A stretch of DNA of 64,000 nt from a bacterium (GTDB taxonomy: Bacteria > Armatimonadota > Chthonomonadetes > Chthonomonadales > Chthonomonadaceae): assembly GCA_021805395.1 (NCBI GenBank), contig JAJZFJ010000043.1:1-64000 (forward strand). The letters run 5' to 3'. Shown here piece by piece: positions 28,457 to 36,008 of this stretch (position 1 is the first letter of the stretch; every line of letters starts with the position of its first letter). The notes beneath the pieces are model-generated. The model did not search any database. It saw only the letters and a list, made by a program, of their open reading frames with translations, and was not told the DNA's origin. A program made the position numbers and the translations under genes.

Positions 28457-30628
28457 ATGGCAAAAGGCACTTCGTCACCCGAATCTGGTGGTCATCGGCC
28501 ACTAGCGCCAGAGCAGGTGGAAAATCCATCTATTATAAGAAGAGTTCTTCGTGGAATCCGAGTTCTGGCTCTTGGCAACCCAATTTCAAGTGATCGTGTA
28601 GAACATACACTCCTAAACAAATTCCTTGCACTACCTGTATTCTGCTCAGATGCAATCTCTTCTGTTGCGTATGCCACTCAGGAAATAGTTCTCTATCTCG
28701 GTCCAGCTACGGTCGGTGGCATTGCTCTCTGGCAGGCGCACACCAAAGTTTCCGACATCTATTCCCACACCACAATGATTATCACAGGGTTGATTGTTAT
28801 GCTCCTGGCTATTGTGGTTACTTCTTACTGGCAAACCATCAATGCGTATCCTAATGGTGGAGGATCGTACATTGTTACCAAGGATAATCTGGGCACATTT
28901 TTCGGCCTGGTAGCTGCCGCTGCAATTTTAATAGACTACGTACTTACGGTTTCAGTTTCAATAGCATCAGGGGTCCAGAACCTGGAAGGGATACCAGGTG
29001 TCTCCACATTCCTTCAAATCAACAGCGATCATATTGTTATCTGGTGTATATTCTTTGTCCTGGTATTAACACTTGCAAATCTTCGGGGTTTAAAGGAATC
29101 TGGCAAACTGTTTGCCATTTTCACGTATGGATTCGTGTTGTTCTGCTACCTGATGATTGGAATTGCCATATTTGGTCCCCTTCTTGGATGGCATCCTCAT
29201 ACCCAGTATATTCAGCATACGTGGCATGTCAAAGAGACAGGTGAGGCGTTCGGTCTCATACTGCTCATGAAGACTTTTGCCAACGGATGCTCTGCCATGA
29301 CCGGTACCGAAGCAGTAGCCGATGGTATTCCCGCCTTCAAGGAGCCTCGAGCGCACAATGCTGCTCTCACGCTGCTTATTATGGGAGGCATTTTAGGCAC
29401 CATCTTCCTTGGTATTTCCTGGCTGGCCGTTGTGAAGTTTCATGTGGTATATGATGGCAGCCCAAGTGCAGATGCTGTTATTGACCAGATCTCAGGTGCA
29501 GTCTTTGGACATAAAGGTTCTCTTTCAGCTGGTTACTATCTCACACAGTTTCTCACTGCTGCGGTTCTGGTGCTTGCCGCAAATACCAGTTTTGCTGATT
29601 TCCCAAGGCTGTCTTCTATTCTCGCAAGAGACAGGTTTATGCCAAAGCAGATGTCTAACCTGGGCGATAAGCTGGTGTTTACAAACGGTATCCTCATTCT
29701 TGGCTTTGCCTCGTGTCTTATTTTAGCCATCAAAAAAGGCAACGTGGATGCTCTCATTCCTTTCTATGCAATAGGCGTTTTCACAGCTTTCACATGCTCT
29801 CAAAGCGCTATGGTAATGAGATGGCGAAGGCTGAAAGTGAAAGGGTGGAAGATTAAGGCAACCATCAATGGTATTGGTTCTTTTGCAACCGGACTGGTTC
29901 TTACAGACATTATCCTCGAGAAATTCAGCGAAGGCGCTGCATACATCATTGTTCTTGTATTTGCTATGGTTTTCATTTTTCATAATATTCACAAACATTA
30001 CCTGGATGTGGCTCAGCAGCTTAAGCTTGCAAACTATCATCCTCCAACACATCCACAAACCAATACAGTCCTTGTGCTTGTCCCTGCGCTCCATAGAGGC
30101 GTGATGCCAGCTCTGGAGTATGCACGGTCACTCTCTGCCGATTGTAGAGCTCTGCATATCTGTATTGATACGCTAGGGATGTCTACCTTGAAAGAGAGAT
30201 GGGAGCAATGGGCACCAGATGTTCCCCTGGTAATACTTAACTCCCCTTTCAGAGAGCTTGTTAAGCCATTAATGAACTATCTGGAAACCGTACGACTGGA
30301 AAGAACAGGCCATACAATAACAGTAGTTATTCCAGAATTTGTCCCTGCAAAATGGTGGCATGCTTTCCTCCATGGTCAGTCTGCAGCACGGGTTAAGCTT
30401 GCCCTTCTAGGATGTGAGGATGTTGTAGTAACGAATGTAAGATACTACTTGCAAAATATGAGTGAGCCTCCTCCTCTAGACGGCTTCTCAGAAGAGGTAT
30501 ATAATGGCGTTCTTCCATTGAAAACTGAAACGCCGCAAATCATGAATCCAGACTCTGCCGAAACTTCTCCTCAGCTAGCTCATGATGATGCAATTTTATC
30601 AAAAGGAGGGGCAAAGAATGATCATTGA
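28457..30628 (+). CDS. APC-family amino acid permease with C-terminal soluble domain
   Basis: 723 residues. Residues about 50-520 hold twelve predicted membrane helices with APC-superfamily features: DAISSVAYATQEI in the first helix, NGGGSYIVTKDN, and a mid-region GTEAVADGIPAFKEP. The last 200 residues are soluble, with Rossmann-like pieces (TNTVLVLVPALHRGVMPAL, VVIPEFVPAKWWH) as in large permeases of COG0531. It would import amino acids or polyamines. Its 3' end overlaps the STAS-Usp gene by 11 bases, indicating translational coupling. Confidence 0.85.
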   Translation: MAKGTSSPESGGHRPLAPEQVENPSIIRRVLRGIRVLALGNPISSDRVEHTLLNKFLALPVFCSDAISSVAYATQEIVLYLGPATVGGIALWQAHTKVSDIYSHTTMIITGLIVMLLAIVVTSYWQTINAYPNGGGSYIVTKDNLGTFFGLVAAAAILIDYVLTVSVSIASGVQNLEGIPGVSTFLQINSDHIVIWCIFFVLVLTLANLRGLKESGKLFAIFTYGFVLFCYLMIGIAIFGPLLGWHPHTQYIQHTWHVKETGEAFGLILLMKTFANGCSAMTGTEAVADGIPAFKEPRAHNAALTLLIMGGILGTIFLGISWLAVVKFHVVYDGSPSADAVIDQISGAVFGHKGSLSAGYYLTQFLTAAVLVLAANTSFADFPRLSSILARDRFMPKQMSNLGDKLVFTNGILILGFASCLILAIKKGNVDALIPFYAIGVFTAFTCSQSAMVMRWRRLKVKGWKIKATINGIGSFATGLVLTDIILEKFSEGAAYIIVLVFAMVFIFHNIHKHYLDVAQQLKLANYHPPTHPQTNTVLVLVPALHRGVMPALEYARSLSADCRALHICIDTLGMSTLKERWEQWAPDVPLVILNSPFRELVKPLMNYLETVRLERTGHTITVVIPEFVPAKWWHAFLHGQSAARVKLALLGCEDVVVTNVRYYLQNMSEPPPLDGFSEEVYNGVLPLKTETPQIMNPDSAETSPQLAHDDAILSKGGAKNDH

Positions 30629-31427
30629 GACACGCGGCGATGTAGTACACCTTTCTGGTTCTCTCAATAAGAACTTATGGTTAACAATTCGGGCAGCTGC
30701 AGGAATGCTGCTAAACCAGTATCCCGGGGGAATTATTGTTGACTGCAGTGAACTCATAAGTATTTCAGAAGATGGTGCAAAAACATTCCTCACTGCTATT
30801 GAAGATATTGAAGCTAATCATACCAGAATTATTGTTGTGAATCTGCCTCCAAATGTTTTGAAAGTTGTGAAATCAATACCGGGCGTTCGGTCACAGCTTC
30901 CTATAGCCGCAACAATCGATGAAGCTAGAGCTTCCCTCAGAAGAGGACATAGCACATCGATCAAAGTTGCCCCTTCAAGTAACTCCTCCCCCTGTTCTCA
31001 GGTCATCGTACCGTTATTTGCGGATGTTGATCTGGCGTATGGGGCAGATATTGCATGCAGAGTATCAAAGGCTCGCCATTCCAATATCTCACTGGTCTTT
31101 TTCATGGAAGTCACACGAACTCTACCTCTCAATGCCCCCTTACCGCACCAGGAAGAGATAGCTGAAAAAACCTTAAAAAATGCCCGTGAATATCTCCAGA
31201 TTAGTGATTGTGCGGCAATAGAGAGGGTTGAGAGAGTAAGAGATGCTGTTGATGGCCTGCTTAATCTTATTAAACAGGATAACTTCGATCTGGTAGTTGT
31301 GGGCGCATCCAGCCATAGTCTTCAGACAGCCGGGCACGATCGTTTTGACCAGCTAGTAGACTCTCTGTTACACAGAGCAGCCTGTGAAGTACTTATTAGC
31401 AGACTGAAGGTGCAGGATACAGTATGA
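30618..31427 (+). CDS. STAS-like domain fused to a universal-stress-protein domain
   Basis: 269 residues from ATG at 30618, preceded by AAGGAGGGG. Residues 1-100 fit a STAS/anti-anti-sigma fold (GDVVHLSGSLNK, GGIIVDCSEL, ARIIVVNLPP-like strand). Where canonical members have a phosphorylatable D-S-S-G, this one reads S-E-D-G. After a Ser/Pro linker, residues about 125-265 form a UspA-like domain (VIVPLFADVDLAYGA, then DLVVVGASSHS and a C-terminal CEVLISRLKV). The gene overlaps the permease upstream and nadC downstream. A regulator of the permease is the simplest inference; no such fusion is known to me by name. Confidence 0.65.
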   Translation: MIIETRGDVVHLSGSLNKNLWLTIRAAAGMLLNQYPGGIIVDCSELISISEDGAKTFLTAIEDIEANHTRIIVVNLPPNVLKVVKSIPGVRSQLPIAATIDEARASLRRGHSTSIKVAPSSNSSPCSQVIVPLFADVDLAYGADIACRVSKARHSNISLVFFMEVTRTLPLNAPLPHQEEIAEKTLKNAREYLQISDCAAIERVERVRDAVDGLLNLIKQDNFDLVVVGASSHSLQTAGHDRFDQLVDSLLHRAACEVLISRLKVQDTV

Positions 31428-32281
31428 TTGAGCCTCTAGATCAATACATTCCAGGACTGCATGACACGTTAAGAAATGCTCTCATGGAGGACATTGGTAC
31501 CGGAGATATCACCACTCTGTGTACTATTCCTAAAGATAGAACTGCTTCTGCAATGGTAAATGTTCGCACAGAAGCAGTCATTGCCGGTCTACCCATTGTG
31601 CAGCAGATATACCATCAGATAGATGCTGGTGTTACCTGCACTGCGCACTTTATAGATGGCTCCCATGTAGAAGCCGGTTCCACAGTAATGACTATTGAAG
31701 GATCAGCTCGGTCCATCCTTACCGGCGAACGGGTTGCACTCAACTTCCTCCAGAGGCTCAGTGGGATAGCAACACTAACGCAGCAGTATGTGAAATGCAT
31801 CGATCATACAAATGCGAAGATCGTGGATACACGAAAAACGACTCCAGGCTTAAGATTGCTGGAAAAGTATGCTGTTCGCATAGGCGGCGGCCATTCTCAC
31901 AGAATGGGATTGTATGATGCAGTGTTGATTAAAGACAACCATATCTCGGTTTCAGGGTCCATAACTGCTGCAATTAAGACCGCCAGAGCTAACATGTCGC
32001 ACACAATGACACTCACAGTGGAATGTGATTCACTTAAGCAGGTAGAAGAGGCGCTGTATGCCAGGGCAGACATCATTCTTCTGGATAATATGAGTTGTGA
32101 ACAGCTGCAGGTGGCAGTTCGGTTAAATAACAGAAGGGCAGTCCTCGAGGCAAGTGGAGGCATCACTCTTGAAACCGCAGGTAAAATTGCCGAAACCGGA
32201 GTTGATATCCTCTCCGTTGGGGCATTAACGCATTCAGCCAAATCTATAGATATCGCCTTAGATATTTCAATAAATGGATGA
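31424..32281 (+). CDS. nadC: Nicotinate-nucleotide pyrophosphorylase (quinolinate phosphoribosyltransferase)
   Basis: 285 residues. Signatures are MEDIGTGDIT near residue 22, the substrate loop DTRKTTPGLR near 138, and GGGHSHRMGLYDAVLIKDNH near 160. It converts quinolinate and PRPP to nicotinate mononucleotide in de novo NAD synthesis. The ATG overlaps the previous stop as ATGA, and the gene overlaps birA in the same way. nadA and nadB are not in the window. Confidence 0.95.
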   Translation: MIEPLDQYIPGLHDTLRNALMEDIGTGDITTLCTIPKDRTASAMVNVRTEAVIAGLPIVQQIYHQIDAGVTCTAHFIDGSHVEAGSTVMTIEGSARSILTGERVALNFLQRLSGIATLTQQYVKCIDHTNAKIVDTRKTTPGLRLLEKYAVRIGGGHSHRMGLYDAVLIKDNHISVSGSITAAIKTARANMSHTMTLTVECDSLKQVEEALYARADIILLDNMSCEQLQVAVRLNNRRAVLEASGGITLETAGKIAETGVDILSVGALTHSAKSIDIALDISING

Positions 32282-33054
32282 TAGTCGAATTAGACACGAT
32301 AAGCTCCACTATGGATTATGCCCGTGAGCTTCTGCGCTCACATACATTGCAGATAGACAAAAGCGGCATGCTTTCACATCAGGCTGTCATTTGCAAATAT
32401 CAAACCAGCGGTAGAGGCCAGCGAGGTAGAGAGTGGGTAAGTATGGATGGTGACAACCTATACAGCACCCTCTTTTATCAGGGTATACCGTTAACTGGCC
32501 AGAGTGCAGGGCACGTTTCCCTCATAGCGGGTGCTGCGGTAGCCGAAGCTGTCTATCTTGCATTCATGGAATCACACTGGCCCAACAACATAAGTAATAT
32601 AGCTTCAATTGGAATAAAGTGGCCGAATGATATTTTACTGAATGGCAAAAAAGCAGGTGGAATATTAATTGAAATTGAAAATGACAGCCAGGTTGGTCCT
32701 GTTGCCTTAATTGGAACAGGAATCAATATTGGCACAAGCAAACTTAGCCCGGAATTGACCAGTTCTGCCACTTCCTTCCTACTAGAGAACATGAAACCAG
32801 TTCCTCCCATGCGTCTGCTTCAATGGATACTTCATGCCCTGGATCGGTTGACATATATCTACAAAATAGCCGGACTTTCAGGGATTTTGAGAAGGTGGAG
32901 GCACTGGGATGCAACTACTGGAATGAAGTTTAAATGCAACACTTCTGAAGGCTGGATTGGAACAGCTGTGGGACTGGACGACAATGGTCATTTAATTTTG
33001 CGTAAAGAGGATGGTTCGCAATTCTCAGTGCTTGGAGCCACTCATCTTATTTGA
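32278..33054 (+). CDS. birA: Biotin--[acetyl-CoA-carboxylase] ligase, monofunctional type
   Basis: 258 residues. It begins directly with the catalytic domain (DTISSTMDYA), so the N-terminal repressor helix-turn-helix of E. coli BirA is absent. The biotinyl-AMP loop reads GRGQRGREW near residue 40, and KWPNDIL near 120 carries the catalytic lysine. It attaches biotin to carboxylase carrier proteins. It overlaps nadC by four bases, a vitamin-cofactor pairing seen in other bacteria. It converges with the minus-strand aspartic-protease-like gene, overlapping its 3' end by 30 bases. Confidence 0.93.
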   Translation: MIVELDTISSTMDYARELLRSHTLQIDKSGMLSHQAVICKYQTSGRGQRGREWVSMDGDNLYSTLFYQGIPLTGQSAGHVSLIAGAAVAEAVYLAFMESHWPNNISNIASIGIKWPNDILLNGKKAGGILIEIENDSQVGPVALIGTGINIGTSKLSPELTSSATSFLLENMKPVPPMRLLQWILHALDRLTYIYKIAGLSGILRRWRHWDATTGMKFKCNTSEGWIGTAVGLDDNGHLILRKEDGSQFSVLGATHLI

Positions 33055-33954
33055 TGGTGCTGCGGAGATTGCAGTTAAGGACTGCAACGTCATTTTTTTG
33101 GATGCATAGTCAATCGTTACTCTAAAGTGAGACAGGAAATCCATTCCTACAACTGGGGTAAAGGGAACAATTTTTCCCTGCTGGGTGGATGGTGTAGTTA
33201 GCATAGTTGGATTCAATACCTTTGCACCACCTATTCCCACCCAATCTGGACTTACCGATGAAACCATTCCTTTAGAACCATCTGGCAAAACCACAGGAAA
33301 CCTGTCCGTCGAGGGAAGCTTACTTGTATCCACAACAGATAAAGGGAGGAGCGTAACCGGAGCAGATGTTGCGAGAATGGCAGAATAGGGTTTTTTGCCT
33401 GCAACAACAACATCAATATGGATCTGGCCATTTTTTAATGTGAATGGAACGGTGACTACTCCTTTACCCGATGGCAAAGTATTACGAGGATCCATCAATT
33501 CGAAAATGGAGTGAGCGGGATCAATTACAATCTGGTATGCTTCCAGAAAGTCATTGCCTAGCCAGAGAGACGGACCATCGGGTCTATTACTTCGCTGAGG
33601 GGATAGCAAACCCAATGTATTTATGAGAGCAACGGGAATTTGCTTTATTACACTGTTACCTATGACTAGTGAAGGAAGACTGGAAATTTTAGCATCAATT
33701 TTCTGGTCGATTAACTGAACAGATTGATTGGGTCCAGTAGATTCTTTGAGATGGATTGCAGTTGCTATAGAAGGCAGCAGAGTACTGTGACTCAATGAGG
33801 TGTCAGGAGTTGCAGAGATGATATCTGGTCCCACCTGAACGGATATTTCGGGTATTCCATCCCACAAATGGTAACCGGCGGTAGCCGAAACCGGACTATT
33901 CACTTCATAAGTTGCAGCAGAGGTTGCTAGAATGAGGTTAACGGTGACTAGCAT
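33025..33954 (-). CDS. Aspartic-protease-like (retropepsin/pepsin fold) protein, catalytically altered
   Basis: About 309 residues from ATG at 33954; the frame is open further upstream inside aroQ. An N-terminal hydrophobic stretch (TVNLILATSAA) suggests export. Two lobes resemble clan AA proteases: lobe 1 has ATPDTSLSHSTLLPS, lobe 2 has ATSAPVTLLPLS. The canonical D-T/S-G is DTS in the first lobe and ATS in the second, so one catalytic aspartate is missing. Each lobe ends in a second typical piece (WLGNDFLEAYQIVIDP and VVGMDFLSHFRVTIDY). It is probably a binding protein or inactive homologue. The start overlaps aroQ by 17 bases. Confidence 0.65.
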   Translation of the reverse strand: MLVTVNLILATSAATYEVNSPVSATAGYHLWDGIPEISVQVGPDIISATPDTSLSHSTLLPSIATAIHLKESTGPNQSVQLIDQKIDAKISSLPSLVIGNSVIKQIPVALINTLGLLSPQRSNRPDGPSLWLGNDFLEAYQIVIDPAHSIFELMDPRNTLPSGKGVVTVPFTLKNGQIHIDVVVAGKKPYSAILATSAPVTLLPLSVVDTSKLPSTDRFPVVLPDGSKGMVSSVSPDWVGIGGAKVLNPTMLTTPSTQQGKIVPFTPVVGMDFLSHFRVTIDYASKKMTLQSLTAISAAPSNKMSGSKH

Positions 33955-34387
33955 CCACCACTTGTTGAATAGCCTGCATGGCAAGCAGATACCCATTCGT
34001 ACCAAGTCCCACAATTTGACCAATAACAACGGGAGAAATGATCGAAACCCGACGAAACTCTTCACGTGCATGCACATTAGAAATATGAACCTCTATTGCA
34101 GGAAGCCGCACAGCTGTGAGTGCATCTCTAACTGCATAACTATAGTGTGAAAGTGCCCCAGGATTAATAATGATTGCATCAGCCCAGTTTCTTGCATCAT
34201 GTATAGCATCAATCAGCTCACCTTCATGATTAGACTGAAAAATGCGTACCTCTATTCCAAGCTCAAGTGCCTTCACCTTAATCTTCCGGTTAACCTCATC
34301 ATAAGACTCTCTACCGTAGAAATCTGGCTCTCTAGAACCAATCAGATTTAAGTTAGGACCATTTAGTACAGAGATTTGAAATGCCAT
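33938..34387 (-). CDS. aroQ: 3-dehydroquinate dehydratase, type II
   Basis: 149 residues, the normal length. Motifs are LNGPNLNLIGSREPDFYG near residue 8 (catalytic tyrosine), QSNHEGELID near 51, INPGALSHYSYA near 73, and EVHISNVHAREEFR near 98. It removes water from 3-dehydroquinate in the shikimate pathway. It starts one base after the stop of the Trm112-like gene and overlaps the downstream aspartic-protease-like gene, so the three form one unit. Confidence 0.96.
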   Translation of the reverse strand: MAFQISVLNGPNLNLIGSREPDFYGRESYDEVNRKIKVKALELGIEVRIFQSNHEGELIDAIHDARNWADAIIINPGALSHYSYAVRDALTAVRLPAIEVHISNVHAREEFRRVSIISPVVIGQIVGLGTNGYLLAMQAIQQVVDASHR

Positions 34388-34388
34388 G

Positions 34389-34637
34389 TTACGATTTCAC
34401 TTCCGAATTTATACTGTTTGGGTCTGCATTTTCATCCAGAACCGTGCTCTCTTCAACAAGCATATTTGGTATTCCCTCCTCTGAAATGGAAAAGAGGTAC
34501 TTTCCGCAGGCACAGATAAGTCCGTTCTTCTCATCATTCAAATGTACCGGATGATGTTGAGGGCATGCCGGACATGCCAGAATCTGCAGTAGCCAATCGT
34601 CGAGTGGTTGGACTGCCTTGGATGAGCGCTCATTCAT
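34389..34637 (-). CDS. Trm112-family zinc-ribbon protein
   Basis: 82 residues. It reads LLQILACPACP, then GLICACGKYLFSISEEGIPNML, the usual Trm112 pattern with CPxC and a second Cys pair. Eukaryotic Trm112 activates methyltransferases; bacterial members are of unknown role. It lies directly before aroQ. The C-terminal 25 residues are acidic and unlike the core. Confidence 0.8.
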   Translation of the reverse strand: MNERSSKAVQPLDDWLLQILACPACPQHHPVHLNDEKNGLICACGKYLFSISEEGIPNMLVEESTVLDENADPNSINSEVKS

Positions 34638-34745
34638 TACTTACTCCTGGTTCTGTGGCTCAGATATGCTGATTAAATCTATGTTACCTCCTTTTTTACT
34701 GAATCGATGTGCAATTTATTCAGATTTCGGATAGTAACATTTAAT

Positions 34746-36008
34746 ATGAATAGATCTATTCGAATAATGCACTTTGCTGATACGCATTTTGGTATCGAAA
34801 CCTATGGTAAAAATGATGTGACTGGCATAAACTCCAGACTGCAGGATTTCAAAAACTCCCTGGAGTGGGCTGTGAAATCTGCGATGGAAGAAGGGATTGA
34901 CATTGCAATCTTCGCTGGTGATGCCTACAAAAATCGTGACCCGAAACAGACGGAGCAGCGAGAATTTGCAAACTGTATAGCAAAACTAACCGAAGCCGAC
35001 ATTCCTGTAGTCATGGTGATGGGAGAACTGGATATGCCTGTATTAAGCGGTCGGGCAAGCTCCATCGACATCTTTGAAACATTACATGTATCCGGTGTTC
35101 ACATCTTTACTAAACCTGGCTTGAAAATTATAGAAACGCAAAATGGACCTATTCAAATTGCTGCCATTCCATACCAGTACAAATCCAGAATAGTTGACAC
35201 TGACAATAAGATTGATGATTCGACCTTGGATATGAAACAGCTTCTTGAAGCAGAGTATGCGGGAATTATTGAGCGTATTAAATCAGAACTTTTTGCTCAC
35301 CCAACAGCCCCAACAGTGCTAGCTGCGCATTTTTGGGCACAGGGGGCTGCGCTGTCTCAGTGGCAGGAGAGCTATCTGAATGAAGAGCTGGAACCTCAGA
35401 TTAATCTGAATGACTTAACTGATGAGACTTGGGATTATGTTGCACTTGGTCATATTCATACGTTCCAGAATCTAAACCCGGGTAAATCTCCCCCTGTCAT
35501 CTATTCAGGAAGTCCCTATGCAATGGACTTTGGTGAGACAGGTGAAAAGAAAGGCTTTGTTATTGCAAATGTACAAAAAGGCAGTGCAGATTACAAGTTC
35601 ATCCCGATAGGAGTTAACCGCCAATTTGTGGATATTGCAGTAAATGTTATGGGTGATGATCCCACGCAGGAAGTAGTGAGGGCAGTTCAGCAGCATAAAA
35701 TCAAGGGCCACATTGTACGACTTACTGTACATCTAAATAAAGCAGATCAGGTATTTCTGAATGATAAAGCCATTAGAGAGGCATTGTCATCATCTTTTCA
35801 CTTTACGTTAATAATGAAAACAAACAAGGATAAACGCACTGCTCCTGTCACTGTCTCTGATGGATTTTCTCCAGCCAAATCACTATCATCATACATCGAT
35901 TCTCAGGAAGGTCTTAAATCCAGAAAAGAGAGGTTAATGGAAGCGGCGGAGCGACTGATTTCAGAACTATCTGAAACAGAGGAGGCTAACATTAGTTGGT
36001 CCCTCTGA
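34746..36008 (+). CDS. sbcD: Exonuclease SbcCD subunit D (Mre11-like), altered catalytic motif
   Basis: 420 residues from ATG at 34746; a longer frame begins at 34707 without a clear site. Phosphoesterase motifs are DTHFG (residues 12-16), AGDAYKNRDP (57-66), AAHF near 200 and GHIH near 235. The third motif, normally GNHD, reads GELD at residues 93-96 (bases 35022-35033), losing the metal-binding asparagine and catalytic histidine. The following SSIDIFETL is typical of this SbcD subtype. SbcD with SbcC cleaves hairpins and DNA ends; this copy may have lost or changed nuclease activity. It overlaps sbcC by 13 bases. Confidence 0.9.
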   Translation: MNRSIRIMHFADTHFGIETYGKNDVTGINSRLQDFKNSLEWAVKSAMEEGIDIAIFAGDAYKNRDPKQTEQREFANCIAKLTEADIPVVMVMGELDMPVLSGRASSIDIFETLHVSGVHIFTKPGLKIIETQNGPIQIAAIPYQYKSRIVDTDNKIDDSTLDMKQLLEAEYAGIIERIKSELFAHPTAPTVLAAHFWAQGAALSQWQESYLNEELEPQINLNDLTDETWDYVALGHIHTFQNLNPGKSPPVIYSGSPYAMDFGETGEKKGFVIANVQKGSADYKFIPIGVNRQFVDIAVNVMGDDPTQEVVRAVQQHKIKGHIVRLTVHLNKADQVFLNDKAIREALSSSFHFTLIMKTNKDKRTAPVTVSDGFSPAKSLSSYIDSQEGLKSRKERLMEAAERLISELSETEEANISWSL

